Source: Mariniflexile sp044335535
GTDB lineage: Bacteria > Bacteroidota > Bacteroidia > Flavobacteriales > Flavobacteriaceae
Length of the DNA: 64,000 nucleotides
Direction of reading: 5' to 3'
Assembly (NCBI RefSeq): GCF_044335535.1
Contig: NZ_JBIQVZ010000001.1
Coordinates: 806,001-870,000 of the forward strand
Below are positions 36,045 to 46,200 of the stretch, one piece after another. A program made the position numbers and the translations under genes. Under the pieces are notes generated by a model. It was not told the origin of the DNA and ran no database searches. It saw only the letters and a program-made list of their open reading frames with translations. How positions within the stretch are numbered: position 1 is the stretch's first letter; every line of letters starts with the position of its first letter.

Positions 36045-39000
36045 TTATGCTTCAGTTGTATTTCTCACTTTTGTTTGATACATCACGTTTGGTTTTACGC
36101 CTACGTGCTCTAACAAGTGGTACATACGGTTATCTTCTTTAAGTTTTGCAACTTGACTTTCTTTATCGTTAATATCTCCAAAAACCATGGCGCCACTGCT
36201 ACAAGCTGCAGAACATGCTGTTTGGAATTCACCATCTTTAATTTCTCGTCCGTCACGTTTTGCATCCAAAATGGTTTTTTGTGTTTTTTGAATACACATA
36301 GAACATTTTTCCATAACACCACGAGAACGAACCACAACATCTGGATTTAATACCATACGACCTAAATCATCATTCATATGATAATCAAACTCATCATTAC
36401 CATTGTATAAGAACCAGTTGAAACGACGTACTTTATAAGGGCAGTTGTTTGCACAGTATCTCGTTCCAACACAACGGTTGTAAGCCATATGGTTTTGACC
36501 TTGACGACCGTGTGATGTTGCTGCCACAGGACAAACCGTTTCACAAGGTGCATGGTTGCAATGTTGGCACATTACCGGTTGGAAAGCAACTTGTGGGTTC
36601 ACAGAAGCATGCTCCATTTCACCAAATTCACTTAACGAACTTCCTAAACCAGAAATATGTTCTTTTTTCTCATTATCACCTTCAAATGATTCTTCAGATG
36701 AGTAATATCTATCGATACGTAACCAGTGCATGTCACGGCTACGACGTACTTCTGTTTTTCCAACTACTGGTACATTATTTTCAGCGTGACAAGCAATAAC
36801 GCATGCGCCACATCCTGTACAGGCATTTAAATCGATTGATAAGTTGAAATGATGCCCAATAGAACGGTCAAATTCATCCCATAAATCTACATCTGGCGAC
36901 GTTACTGGAGTTTCTTTATGATTTAAAGAGACAACAGGAACCGCATTCCAGTGTTTTTTATCTTTGGTGTTGAAGATTTCCAAAGAAGTTTCTTTAATAA
37001 TATCGCCACGACCCATTAAGGTATTGTGTAACTGTACTGATGCAAATTCATGCTCACCAGCTGCAGCTTCAATAGTCACGTTTTGTACCGTATTAAAGTT
37101 TTTATATAATGCATAGGCATTTACACCTGTTTGCATTTCTTCTTTTAAACCTTTTGTTTTTCCGTAACCAAGTGCTAACCCAACAGAACCCTTAGCTTGT
37201 CCTGGTTGAATCATAACTGGAGCAATTATGGCTGTTCCGTTTACAGTTACTTTAGCATAACTACCATTTAAAGCACCGTTTGCTACGTGCTTGTTCATTA
37301 AACCTAATACATCAGCATCGGCTTTTGAAATGGTTAAATAGTTATCCCAAGACGTTCTGGTAATAGGATCTGGAAACTCTTGTAACCATGGGTTATTGGC
37401 TTGTTGTCCATCACCCATACCTACTTTGGTATATAATGTTAATTCTAAACCCGATTTTTTTGCTGAAGCAGCTAATGCACTAGCAGCATTTCCTGAAGGC
37501 ATTTCTGCTGAAGTTTCAGCGTCCGAAGTATTTTCAATTTCAGTAGCGATGGTTCCAACATAAACACCATCGTGCAATGCTTGGTTGAATGAGCTACCTC
37601 CTAATATGGTTGTTCCCCAAGCTTCTTTAATATAATCATGGTAAGAAACATCGTTTCCTGTCCATTTTAATAAAGCCTCTTGAAATTGTCTGGTATTGAA
37701 TAACGGACGAATAGCTGGTTGCGTTAAAGCGTAATGCCCTTTTTTGATTTCAACATCACCCCAAGATTCTAAATAGTGAGGAGCTGCTGCTAGGTATTGC
37801 GTTTCTGAAGACGTTTCATCAACTTTAAGAGAAAACGCAATTGATAATTCTGTTTTCTTTAATCCTTCAGCAAAATCTGACGCATTAGGTAACGTGTAGA
37901 TTGGATTAACACCACTCATGATGATGGCGCCAACCTTGCCTGCTTTCATATCGGCAACCAAACCTAAAACGGCTTGATCACTACCTTGTCTTGTTTTTAT
38001 AGGTGTTTTTGGGTCGAATGCTTTACTCGCCAAAAACGCATTTATTTCTAAAGCAACAGTTTGTGCATTGACATCTTGAATTCCTGTAACTACAACACCT
38101 TCACTACCTGCTTTCTTTAATTGAGATGCTGCTTTTTTAACGGCATCTTCTATATGTGCTGGTAAACTTCCTGAAACAGAACCACCAACGACATAACTAT
38201 ATAATTTAGCTAAAGCTATTTTTTGTTCACTTGGTGTTAATGGCACACGTTTATCAGCGTTTGCTCCAGTTAAAGACATATTAGACTCAAACTGGATATG
38301 ACGTGACATCTTACCGTTTTGAGGAATTCTGTTTTTTGAATATCCCGCATCAAAACCACCGCCTTGCCAATCACCTAAGAAATCGGCACCAACAGAAACA
38401 ATGGTCATCACTTTAGATAAATCGTAATTAGCTAAACCGCGTTCTCCATATTTAGCTTGGTACGCATCTAATGCAGCCGATTCAGAAACAGCATCGTACA
38501 CTACATGACGAACATTACCATATTTTTCTTTAAATTCTGAAATTAACTTACTTGTAGAAGGGCTCGCAAAAGTTTGTGTTAGTAACACAATTTCTTTACC
38601 AGCTGCCTTTATATCGGTTAATTTTTGATTGGTTTCTTTATCAAACGTACTCCAAGAAATAGAAGCATCTCCTTTTTTAGGGCCTTGAACTCTTAAACTA
38701 TCGTACAAGCCTAAAACCGAAGCATTTACTCTAGCATTTGCACTACCATTGGTAACTGCTAAAGCGTTGTTTTCAATTTTAATGGGACGACCTTCACGCG
38801 TTTTTACTAAAACACTAGCAAAATCAAATCCATCTGCAATCGTTGTTGCGTAATAGTTAGCTACACCAGGAATAATCTCTTGAGGTTGAACTACGTAAGG
38901 AATAGATTTAACAACAGGACCTTCGCAAGCCGCTAAAGATGCAGCAGCTGTACTAAAACCTACATATTTTAAGAAATCGCGACGTGTTGTAGAGGTTGCT

Positions 39001-39137
39001 TCCAATGTATCTTTATCTCCTAAAAATTCATCAGTAGGAATTTGTTCTACAAACTCGTTTTGTTTTAGCGTCTCAACAATAGAACTATTCTCGTTTAGCT
39101 CTTCAACACTTTTCCAGTATTTCTTGTTTGATGACAT
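36045..39137 (-). CDS. actB: Alternative complex III subunit ActB (molybdopterin-fold and iron-sulfur protein)
   Basis: Protein of 1030 residues. The twin-arginine signal is internal, at about residues 51-71 (TTRRDFLKYVGFSTAAASLA), the known Tat-variant layout, followed by a Cys that may be acylated. The middle (about 80-740) is a molybdopterin-oxidoreductase fold which, in this family, does not bind molybdenum. The C-terminal ferredoxin region has CTGCGACVIACHAENN, CQHCNHAPCETVCPV, CVGTRYCANNCPY and CSMC...CSAACSSGA, enough for three [4Fe-4S] and one [3Fe-4S] clusters. It carries electrons within the complex. Between actA and actC. Confidence 0.96.
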   Translation of the reverse strand: MSSNKKYWKSVEELNENSSIVETLKQNEFVEQIPTDEFLGDKDTLEATSTTRRDFLKYVGFSTAAASLAACEGPVVKSIPYVVQPQEIIPGVANYYATTIADGFDFASVLVKTREGRPIKIENNALAVTNGSANARVNASVLGLYDSLRVQGPKKGDASISWSTFDKETNQKLTDIKAAGKEIVLLTQTFASPSTSKLISEFKEKYGNVRHVVYDAVSESAALDAYQAKYGERGLANYDLSKVMTIVSVGADFLGDWQGGGFDAGYSKNRIPQNGKMSRHIQFESNMSLTGANADKRVPLTPSEQKIALAKLYSYVVGGSVSGSLPAHIEDAVKKAASQLKKAGSEGVVVTGIQDVNAQTVALEINAFLASKAFDPKTPIKTRQGSDQAVLGLVADMKAGKVGAIIMSGVNPIYTLPNASDFAEGLKKTELSIAFSLKVDETSSETQYLAAAPHYLESWGDVEIKKGHYALTQPAIRPLFNTRQFQEALLKWTGNDVSYHDYIKEAWGTTILGGSSFNQALHDGVYVGTIATEIENTSDAETSAEMPSGNAASALAASAKKSGLELTLYTKVGMGDGQQANNPWLQEFPDPITRTSWDNYLTISKADADVLGLMNKHVANGALNGSYAKVTVNGTAIIAPVMIQPGQAKGSVGLALGYGKTKGLKEEMQTGVNAYALYKNFNTVQNVTIEAAAGEHEFASVQLHNTLMGRGDIIKETSLEIFNTKDKKHWNAVPVVSLNHKETPVTSPDVDLWDEFDRSIGHHFNLSIDLNACTGCGACVIACHAENNVPVVGKTEVRRSRDMHWLRIDRYYSSEESFEGDNEKKEHISGLGSSLSEFGEMEHASVNPQVAFQPVMCQHCNHAPCETVCPVAATSHGRQGQNHMAYNRCVGTRYCANNCPYKVRRFNWFLYNGNDEFDYHMNDDLGRMVLNPDVVVRSRGVMEKCSMCIQKTQKTILDAKRDGREIKDGEFQTACSAACSSGAMVFGDINDKESQVAKLKEDNRMYHLLEHVGVKPNVMYQTKVRNTTEA

Positions 39138-39169
39138 ATTATATAATTGAATTACTTCTTATTAATTTA

Positions 39170-40507
39170 TTAATAGTGGCATTTACCACATTCTAAACCA
39201 CCCATTTGAGCCTCAGTAACTTCTTTAACCCCATATTTCTTAGCCAATTGCTCATGAATTTTTTCATAATAAGCATTGTCTTTCATATTAACATTAGTAG
39301 TTCTGTGGCATTCTATACACCATCCCATAGTTAACGGAGCAAATTGACTAGCAACTTCCATTTCTTGGATAGGACCATGACAGGTTTGACACTCTAAACC
39401 AGCAACCGTAACGTGTTGTGAGTGGTTAAAGTAAACAAAATCCGGCAAGTTATGAATACGAACCCATTTCACAGGTTGTGAATTCCCAGTATATTTTTGT
39501 TCAGCATCATCCCAACCTGCTGCTTTGTACAGTTTTTTAATCTCACCATCATAAAATTCCTTGGAATGTTCTGGAGTTGTTTCTCCATTGTATTCATAAA
39601 TTGATTTATGACAGTTCATACAAACATTTAAAGACGGAATACCTGAAGTTTTACTTGTTCTTGCAGAGGAGTGGCAGTATTTACAATCGATACCATTATC
39701 CCCGGCATGAATTTTATGTGAAAAATGAATAGGCTGTACCGGTTGGTAACCTTGATCAACTCCTACTTGCATGAAATATCCATATACAAAATAGGCACTA
39801 GACAATAAAAAGAATATGGCAACAACCAACATTAAAAATTGGTTCTGAACAAATGCTTTCCAAAGTGGTGTTCTCTTTGCTTCTTCTGGCAATTCAATAT
39901 TCTGTGCCGAAGCAAAACGACGCAATGTTTTGTTTACTAAATAGAGTCCAGCAGCTAATAATATGAATAGGATTGCTAAAGCACCTAATATAATTTCGTT
40001 TGAAATACCTCCTGTTGAAGAAGTAGTTTCTGTAGGTACAGCAGCTCCTGTAGCATTGGCAGGTTCTTCGGTTTTCACCTCGGCAGTATAAGCAAGAATA
40101 TTATCAATATCTTCATTTGATAATTGTGGAAACGCTGTCATAGCAGCTCCTCCAAACTCATTATACACCTTGTTTGCATAAGCGTCTCCAGATTTGATAA
40201 GTCCTGAACTATTATGAACCCAGTTATAAATCCATTCCTTATCCAAACCTTGCTCATCAGCTAAACGCACTTCTACATTACGTAAAGCAGGCCCTGTCAT
40301 TTTCTTATCAAGTTGATGACAGGCTGCACAATTGGCATTAAATAATGATTTCCCTTTTGCTGGATCTCCTTGAGCAGAAAGCGAGGTTGTAAACGCTAAT
40401 AATAAAACTAAGCTAACACGAAGAATGTTTACGCTTAATCTACGGTGAATCACCTTTCTCATATTGTTGGTCAAATTAACTTCTAAACTTTGGTATGATT
40501 TTTTCAT
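39170..40507 (-). CDS. actA: Alternative complex III subunit ActA (six-haem cytochrome c)
   Basis: Protein of 445 residues with six CxxCH haem sites: CAACH, CKYCH, CMNCH, CQTCH, CIECH and CGKCH, the last three residues from the C-terminus. The first haem is in an N-terminal class I cytochrome domain (about 48-145), separated by one or two membrane helices (about 168-245) from the pentahaem part. A signal peptide RVSLVLLLAFTTSLSAQ begins at about residue 30; a better start may be the internal ATG at 40462 (MRKVIHRRLSV). First gene of the act-cox operon. Confidence 0.94.
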   Translation of the reverse strand: MKKSYQSLEVNLTNNMRKVIHRRLSVNILRVSLVLLLAFTTSLSAQGDPAKGKSLFNANCAACHQLDKKMTGPALRNVEVRLADEQGLDKEWIYNWVHNSSGLIKSGDAYANKVYNEFGGAAMTAFPQLSNEDIDNILAYTAEVKTEEPANATGAAVPTETTSSTGGISNEIILGALAILFILLAAGLYLVNKTLRRFASAQNIELPEEAKRTPLWKAFVQNQFLMLVVAIFFLLSSAYFVYGYFMQVGVDQGYQPVQPIHFSHKIHAGDNGIDCKYCHSSARTSKTSGIPSLNVCMNCHKSIYEYNGETTPEHSKEFYDGEIKKLYKAAGWDDAEQKYTGNSQPVKWVRIHNLPDFVYFNHSQHVTVAGLECQTCHGPIQEMEVASQFAPLTMGWCIECHRTTNVNMKDNAYYEKIHEQLAKKYGVKEVTEAQMGGLECGKCHY

Positions 40508-40547
40508 TTAACAAATTGAAAAAAAATACAGTTAAAAAAATCTCTGG

Positions 40548-40555
40548 CAAAAGTA
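40548..40555 (-). promoter_or_regulatory. Candidate -7 element of the act-cox operon
   Basis: The minus strand reads TACTTTTG, 40 nt upstream of the actA ATG. The -33 position has only a weak match (TTTCG at 40578-40574). Confidence 0.5.
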
Positions 40556-40653
40556 ATACTTAAAGTCGATTTGCGAAATGTTAGAGAACTGTTAATTGGT
40601 AATTTAGAGGGATTCTAAATAATAAAAACAACTTAATTTAAGTTTATAACGTA

Positions 40654-40661
40654 TACATTTG
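40654..40661 (+). promoter_or_regulatory. Candidate -7 element of the SPOR-domain gene
   Basis: TACATTTG matches TAnnTTTG, 17 nt before the chosen ATG at 40679. The -33 region is poor. Confidence 0.4.
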
Positions 40662-40678
40662 TATAAATATATTTGAAA

Positions 40679-41071
40679 ATGAAATTATTGAATTTAAAAA
40701 TTAGCGCTTTAAGTATTTTAGCTTTTATTACAGCTTCAAACTATTGTTTGGCACAACAAGGAACTGTTGTTGTAAATCAGGACAAAAAAATAACCACTTT
40801 ACTAGAGGTTAAAAAGGAAATGAATAAAAACGAGAGCGATTCTGACAGATATAAAATACAGATATACTCAGGAAATCATCGTCCTAGTGCCGAGGCTGCG
40901 CAAAGAGAATTTAACTCAAATTTTGCCGATTGGAAAGCTTCCATTGAATACGAAACACCAAATTTCAAAATTTGGGCAGGCAATTATAGAACGCGTTTAG
41001 AAGCTGATAGAGCCTTGAAAAAAATTAAAAGTAAATTTCCAAATGCCTTTATTTTCAAGCCTAAAAAATAA
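40679..41071 (+). CDS. Secreted SPOR-domain protein
   Basis: Protein of 130 residues from the ATG at 40679; a TTG two codons earlier is in frame but less likely. Signal peptide (about 1-25, ending NYCLAQ), a short linker, then a SPOR domain (about 55-130): YKIQIYSGNHRPSAEAAQ, FKIWAGNYRTRLEADRALKK and the end FIFKPKK. SPOR domains bind denuded peptidoglycan, usually at division sites. As a lone small periplasmic SPOR protein its exact job is not known. Divergent from the act-cox operon. Confidence 0.8.
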   Translation: MKLLNLKISALSILAFITASNYCLAQQGTVVVNQDKKITTLLEVKKEMNKNESDSDRYKIQIYSGNHRPSAEAAQREFNSNFADWKASIEYETPNFKIWAGNYRTRLEADRALKKIKSKFPNAFIFKPKK

Positions 41072-41596
41072 CCTTACATATTTAAAAACATTCGTGTTCA
41101 ATTAAAGATTCAAGACCGCTTTGCTAAAAGAAAATAGAATAAAGAAAAGAGACAAGAGAAAGATAGACTAAAGACGACAAACTGATTTACTTTTCTGTTT
41201 TAGTACTAGCTAAAATTCAATTTGACATTCAAGTGTTTAAATAGTTAAATAAATAAAAATGCGATATCATTACTAAACCTTAGTTCAGGTTGATAAACGT
41301 AACTTTTAACAGTTTAACCGTGTAATTGTTGAATCGTGTATCACAAACTTCTTCGGTACAAACTCTGAATTTTGAACTTTAAACATCTAACTTCGTTAAA
41401 ATTTATATCGAATTATATCGAAACTCACGTTAATTATTACAAAAAGCTAGACCACAAACTAGTAAACTCTTTAAAAAAGCCATTATCACTTTGTTTACAA
41501 TGAATTGTAAAAGTTTCGTCTGACAGCAATGATTTATAAAACAAAAAAGCGACCAATTTGGTCGCTTTTTATATTTTATAGGAATATGAAAGTTGC
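41072..41596. other. Non-coding region between the SPOR gene and infB
   Basis: No gene is seen on either strand. It contains A/G-rich low-complexity sequence (around 41120-41180), AT-rich decayed-looking sequence, and near its right end the infB terminator. Confidence 0.7.
41544..41570 (-). terminator. Rho-independent terminator of rimP-nusA-infB
   Basis: Stem AAAAAGCGACCA / TGGTCGCTTTTT with a 3-nt loop, 26 nt after the infB stop. U-rich on both strands, so it could also block plus-strand read-through. Confidence 0.85.
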
Positions 41597-44401
41597 TTAT
41601 TTAAGTTTCTTTTTAACCTCAACCTCATGGAATGCTTCAATAATATCGCCTTCCTGTATGTCATTGTAGTTTTTAATTTGCATACCACAATCAAAACCTT
41701 TGGTTACTTCTTTAGCATCATCTTTAAATCGTTTTAACGACGCTAATTCTCCAGTAAACACAACAACCCCATCTCTAATTAATCTAACCTTAGAATTTCT
41801 TAGGATTTTTCCATTAGTTACCATACAACCTGCAATACTACCAATTTTAGTAACTTTAAAGATTTCCCTAATTTCTGCTGTACCTGTAATCTCTTCTTTA
41901 AATTCTGGAGATAACATACCTTCCATAGCGTCTTTAAGATCGTTTATGGCATCATATATAATAGAGTATGTTCTGATATCAATTTCTTCTTTATCGGCAA
42001 TACTTCTTGCATTTCCAACGGGACGTACATTAAATCCAATAATAATCGCATCGGAAGCAGATGCTAATAACACATCACTTTCAGTAATGGCTCCAACACC
42101 TTTATGTAAAATATTTACTTGAATCTCTTCAGTTGATAGTTTTTGGAACGAATCGGTTAATGCTTCCACAGAACCATCCACATCACCTTTAAGAATGATA
42201 TTCAATTCTTGGAAATCACCTAATGCAATACGACGACCAATTTCATCTAAGGTAATATGACGTTGTGTTCTAACCGATTGCTCGCGTTGTAATTGTGCAC
42301 GTTTTGAAGCAATTTGTTTTGCTTCACGCTCATCTTCAAATACATTAAATTTATCACCTGCTTGTGGCGCGCCATCTAAACCTAATATAGACACTGGTGT
42401 TGAAGGTCCTGCAGCAACTACACTATTACCGCGTTCGTCCTGCATGGCTTTAACTTTACCACTATTTTTTCCTGCCAACACATAGTCTCCCACTTTAAGT
42501 GTCCCTGCTTGCACTAAAATAGTTGCAACATAACCACGTCCTTTATCTAAAAACGCTTCTACAACAGTACCTAAAGCCGGTCTATTTGGGTTTGCCCTAA
42601 GCTCTAATAATTCGGCTTCAAGCAATACTTTTTCCAATAATTCTTTAACACCTGTTCCTACTTTTGCAGAAATATCGTGCGATTGGATTTTTCCTCCCCA
42701 ATCTTCTACCAACAAATTCATTTGTGCCAATCCTTCTTTAATTTTTTCAGGATTTGCAGCTGGTTTATCAATTTTATTTATGGCGAAAACAATAGGAACT
42801 CCTGCTGCTTGTGCATGGGCAATAGCTTCTCTTGTTTGTGGCATGATATCATCATCTGCCGCTGCTACAATAATCGCAATATCGGTTACTTGTGCACCAC
42901 GAGCACGCATCGCGGTAAACGCTTCGTGACCCGGTGTATCTAAGAAGGCTATTTTCTGTCCATTATCCAATTCAACACCATAGGCTCCAATATGTTGTGT
43001 AATGCCTCCAGATTCTCCAGCAATCACATTTTCTTTACGAATGTAATCTAAAAGTGATGTTTTACCATGATCTACGTGACCCATTACGGTTACAATGGGC
43101 GCTCTTGGTTTTAAATCTTCTTCGCTATCTTCAAAAACCTCAATGGATTCTTCAATGTCTGCGGTTACAAATTCTACTTCATATCCGAATTCTTCTGCCA
43201 CAATTGATAGTGTTTCAGCATCTAAACGCTGATTCATGGTTACCATCATTCCAAGTGACATACACGCCGAAATAATTTGGGTAACTGGTACATCCATCAT
43301 GGTTGCCACTTCGCTTGCCGTAACAAACTCAGTAACCTTAAGAATTTTACTTTCTGCTGCTTCTTGCTCTAAATTTCTTTCCGTTTGATCTCTATGTAGA
43401 TCTCTTTTGTCTCTTCTATATTTAGCGCCTTTACCTTTAGATGATTTTCCTTGAAGTTTTTCTAAAGTTTCACGGACTTGTTTTTTAACATCCTCTTCAC
43501 TAGGATCTTCTTTAACAATAGGACGTCTTGCTTGTCCTGGTTTGTTACCTTTAAAGCGGTCGTTACCTGGTTTGCTAGCATCGCCACCCCTATTGTCACC
43601 ACCTTGTTGCGGACCTCCAACTTTACTGATACGTCTTCGCTTTTTCTTATTAGCTGAAGCACCAGCATCGCCAGGTTTCGCGTCGGCTTTCTTTTCTTCT
43701 TTCTTTTTCTTAGGCTTATTAAATTGAGATAAGTCAATTTTATCACCTGCTATTTTAGGACCACTAAGTATTTGGTATTTAGTTTTTACCCTTTCTTCAG
43801 TAATTAATTCACCTTCAGAGTTCGTTATCTGTTTTTTGGGCTCAACATCTTTTTTAGGTTCAGGTGTAGCTTCCTCTTTAGGCTTAGAAGTTTCTGGTTT
43901 AACTTCTTTCTTTGCCTCATCAGGAACTTGAGGCTTAACTTCTTCTTTTACAGGTTCTTTTTCAACAGGTTTTTCTACAACCTCTTCTTTAGGAACCTCA
44001 ACCGCTTTCTCCTCTTGCTTTGCGGCAACAGGTGTTTCTTCAGTTTTTTTAGGATCTAAATCAATTTTCCCAACCTGTTTTGGTCCAGAAAGTATTTTAG
44101 AGGCTTTTATTATTTCTTCTTTTCTGGCTGATTCTTTTTGCTTTTCTTCAATTTCACGTTCTCTTTGCTCACGTAGCACCTCTTTTTCTTTCAATTTTGC
44201 TTCACCAACTTCTTTAGATGCTACTTTTTTATTAGCATCTGTCTGAAATTCGTTTGAAAGAATTACATGTACTTCTTCTGAAATTTTAGTATTCGGACTT
44301 TTTTCAATATCAACCCCTTTTGATTCTAAAAAATCAACTGCGCGGTCAATAGAAATATTGAGTTCCCGTAATACTTTATTTAATCTAATTGTGTCAGCCA
44401 T
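41597..44401 (-). CDS. infB: Translation initiation factor IF-2
   Basis: GTPase of 934 residues that positions initiator tRNA on the 30S subunit. The first about 430 residues are a charged, Lys/Glu/Pro-rich extension; near its start is an IF2_N-like segment (LNKVLRELNISIDRAVDFL). The motif ILSGPK with a following KIDL occurs twice in the extension (about residues 103 and 211). The G domain has GHVDHGKTSLLDYI, DTPGHEAFTAMRARG and NKIDKPAANP, followed by domains II-IV (LHKGVGAITESDVLLASAS). Length is typical for Bacteroidota. Last gene of the rimP-nusA-infB operon, 28 nt after nusA. Confidence 0.97.
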   Translation of the reverse strand: MADTIRLNKVLRELNISIDRAVDFLESKGVDIEKSPNTKISEEVHVILSNEFQTDANKKVASKEVGEAKLKEKEVLREQREREIEEKQKESARKEEIIKASKILSGPKQVGKIDLDPKKTEETPVAAKQEEKAVEVPKEEVVEKPVEKEPVKEEVKPQVPDEAKKEVKPETSKPKEEATPEPKKDVEPKKQITNSEGELITEERVKTKYQILSGPKIAGDKIDLSQFNKPKKKKEEKKADAKPGDAGASANKKKRRRISKVGGPQQGGDNRGGDASKPGNDRFKGNKPGQARRPIVKEDPSEEDVKKQVRETLEKLQGKSSKGKGAKYRRDKRDLHRDQTERNLEQEAAESKILKVTEFVTASEVATMMDVPVTQIISACMSLGMMVTMNQRLDAETLSIVAEEFGYEVEFVTADIEESIEVFEDSEEDLKPRAPIVTVMGHVDHGKTSLLDYIRKENVIAGESGGITQHIGAYGVELDNGQKIAFLDTPGHEAFTAMRARGAQVTDIAIIVAAADDDIMPQTREAIAHAQAAGVPIVFAINKIDKPAANPEKIKEGLAQMNLLVEDWGGKIQSHDISAKVGTGVKELLEKVLLEAELLELRANPNRPALGTVVEAFLDKGRGYVATILVQAGTLKVGDYVLAGKNSGKVKAMQDERGNSVVAAGPSTPVSILGLDGAPQAGDKFNVFEDEREAKQIASKRAQLQREQSVRTQRHITLDEIGRRIALGDFQELNIILKGDVDGSVEALTDSFQKLSTEEIQVNILHKGVGAITESDVLLASASDAIIIGFNVRPVGNARSIADKEEIDIRTYSIIYDAINDLKDAMEGMLSPEFKEEITGTAEIREIFKVTKIGSIAGCMVTNGKILRNSKVRLIRDGVVVFTGELASLKRFKDDAKEVTKGFDCGMQIKNYNDIQEGDIIEAFHEVEVKKKLK

Positions 44402-44429
44402 AAATTGCCTTTAAAATACTCAAATATAG

Positions 44430-45662
44430 TTATTCTTCAAATTCTTCCCTAAGAATTCTAATAACGTCTTTAATTGTTTCTTCTTCTAAATCTGTTCTTT
44501 TCACTAAATCGTTTACATCTTGCTCTAAAATACTTTTTGCAGTATCCAATCCAGCTTTACTAAACTCTTCAATAATCCATCCCTCTATTTCGTCAGAGAA
44601 TTCTCTTAACTCTACATCTTCTTCTGCACCTTCTCTAAATACATCTATTTCATAACCAGTTAATTGACCTGCCAAACGAATGTTATGACCACCTCTACCA
44701 ATGGCTTTACTTACTTCTTCTGGTTTTAAAATAACTTCAGCACGTTTTGTCTCTTCGTTAATTTTTATTGAAGTAACTCTAGCTGGACTTAACGCTCTTG
44801 TTATGTATAATTGTAAATTATTTGTATAATTAATTACATCAATATTTTCGTTACCCAATTCACGTACAATCCCATGAATTCTTGAACCTTTCATACCAAC
44901 ACATGCTCCCACAGGGTCAATTCTATCATCATACGAATCTACCGCTACTTTTGCTTTTTCACCAGGTATTCTAACGACGTTTTTAATAGTGATTAAACCG
45001 TCGAAAACCTCTGGTATTTCTTGTTCGAAAAGCTTTTCTAAGAAAGCGGGAGAGGTTCTAGACATGATGATGGTTGGCTTAGCACCTTTTAACTCAACGC
45101 TATCAACAACACCTCTTACATTATCTCCTTTTCTAAAGAAATCTGATGGTATTTGTTTTTCTTTAGGAAGCACAATTTCGTTACCTTCATCATCCAATAA
45201 AATAACAGCTCTGTGACGAATATGATGCACCTCTGCTGTGTAAATTTCGCCAATTAAATCTTTAAATTGCTTAAAAACGATGGTGTTATCGTGTTCATGA
45301 ATTTTAGAAATAAGGTTTTGACGTAATGCTAAAATAGCTCGTCTTCCTAAATGAATAAGCTTCACTTCTTCAGACACCTCTTCTCCTACTTCAAAATCTG
45401 GCTCGATTTTACGCGCTTCCGACAAGGAAATTTCTTGGTTTGGTTCTTCAACCTCACCATCTGCAACAACAACTCTATTTCTCCAAATTTCTAAATCACC
45501 TTTATCAGGGTTTACAATAATATCGAAATTATCGTCGTCGCCATACTTCTTTTTTAAGGCACTTCTAAACACATCCTCTAAAATCGCCATTAACGTTACT
45601 CTGTCAATTAGCTTATCGTCTTTGAATTCTGAAAAAGATTCAATTAACGCGATATTCTCCAT
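44430..45662 (-). CDS. nusA: Transcription termination/antitermination factor NusA
   Basis: Protein of 410 residues. N-terminal RNA-polymerase-binding domain (about 1-125), S1 domain (about 130-200, IYTAEVHHIRHRAVILLDDE), and two KH domains (DPVGACVGMKGSRIHGIVRE and EEVSKAIGRGGHNIRLAGQL). The final acidic helices replace the longer repeats of enterobacterial NusA. It modulates pausing and termination and could act on the hairpin in its own operon leader. Between rimP (13-nt gap) and infB. Confidence 0.97.
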   Translation of the reverse strand: MENIALIESFSEFKDDKLIDRVTLMAILEDVFRSALKKKYGDDDNFDIIVNPDKGDLEIWRNRVVVADGEVEEPNQEISLSEARKIEPDFEVGEEVSEEVKLIHLGRRAILALRQNLISKIHEHDNTIVFKQFKDLIGEIYTAEVHHIRHRAVILLDDEGNEIVLPKEKQIPSDFFRKGDNVRGVVDSVELKGAKPTIIMSRTSPAFLEKLFEQEIPEVFDGLITIKNVVRIPGEKAKVAVDSYDDRIDPVGACVGMKGSRIHGIVRELGNENIDVINYTNNLQLYITRALSPARVTSIKINEETKRAEVILKPEEVSKAIGRGGHNIRLAGQLTGYEIDVFREGAEEDVELREFSDEIEGWIIEEFSKAGLDTAKSILEQDVNDLVKRTDLEEETIKDVIRILREEFEE

Positions 45663-45675
45663 AACTCCTATTGAA

Positions 45676-46137
45676 TTAAAATTTAATCATAACTTTTGCT
45701 TCTACAATATCTTCGTAAGCGATATCCGCTTGCTTCTTTACTGTTACCTTCCCTTTACCTATCGGCTTTGGTTCTCTAACTTTCCACTCTAATGTAATAT
45801 TTGTATCGGTTGCTTTTGCAAGTACGCCTTCAAATTTTTCTGAAGCCGTCCTTACCGTTAGCTCTCTTTTCAAATTCTTACTATATTGTCTTTTATTTAT
45901 TAAGGGTGATGCAGCTCCTGCCGACATCACTTCTAAAGAAAAATCGTGTTCTTCTCTATCCAAATTATGCTCTATAGCTCTGCTAATAAACATGCAATCT
46001 TCAACTAAAACGCCGTTATCGCCATCAATAACAATATTAATATGATTATCCCCTTGAATTGAGAAATCAATTAAAAACAAATCTGGTCGTTCTATTAACG
46101 CAGCGTCTAATAAATTTTTAACGTTAGTTTTAAACAT
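45676..46137 (-). CDS. rimP: Ribosome maturation factor RimP
   Basis: Protein of 153 residues. N-terminal domain with DLFLIDFSIQGDNHINIVID and the segment DCMFISRAIEHNLDREEHDFSLEVMSAGA, matching the conserved C-x-x-x-S-R and E-V-S-S/A-P-G region of RimP. The C-terminal domain is SH3-like. It is needed for 30S assembly. First gene of the rimP-nusA-infB operon. The leader between promoter (46201-46208) and ATG has a strong hairpin ending only 10 nt before the start codon. Confidence 0.94.
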   Translation of the reverse strand: MFKTNVKNLLDAALIERPDLFLIDFSIQGDNHINIVIDGDNGVLVEDCMFISRAIEHNLDREEHDFSLEVMSAGAASPLINKRQYSKNLKRELTVRTASEKFEGVLAKATDTNITLEWKVREPKPIGKGKVTVKKQADIAYEDIVEAKVMIKF

Positions 46138-46147
46138 TTTTTTTATG

Positions 46148-46175
46148 AAAAGAGGGGACTTTCCGTCCCCTCTTT
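46148..46175 (-). promoter_or_regulatory. Leader hairpin of the rimP-nusA-infB operon, possible attenuator
   Basis: On the minus strand, AAAGAGGGGAC / GTCCCCTCTTTT forms an 11-bp stem with a small GGAAA loop followed by U residues, then ATG 10 nt later. It lies between the -7 element and the start codon, so it should be in the mRNA. It resembles a rho-independent terminator placed before the first gene and could also mask translation initiation. Confidence 0.6.
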
Positions 46176-46200
46176 CTTTAGTTTTAGCCTTTCAACGGTG

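Noticed and set aside
36045..39137. ActB as an active molybdenum oxidoreductase
   Set aside because: The act operon context and Fe-S pattern fit alternative complex III, whose molybdopterin-fold subunit does not bind molybdenum.
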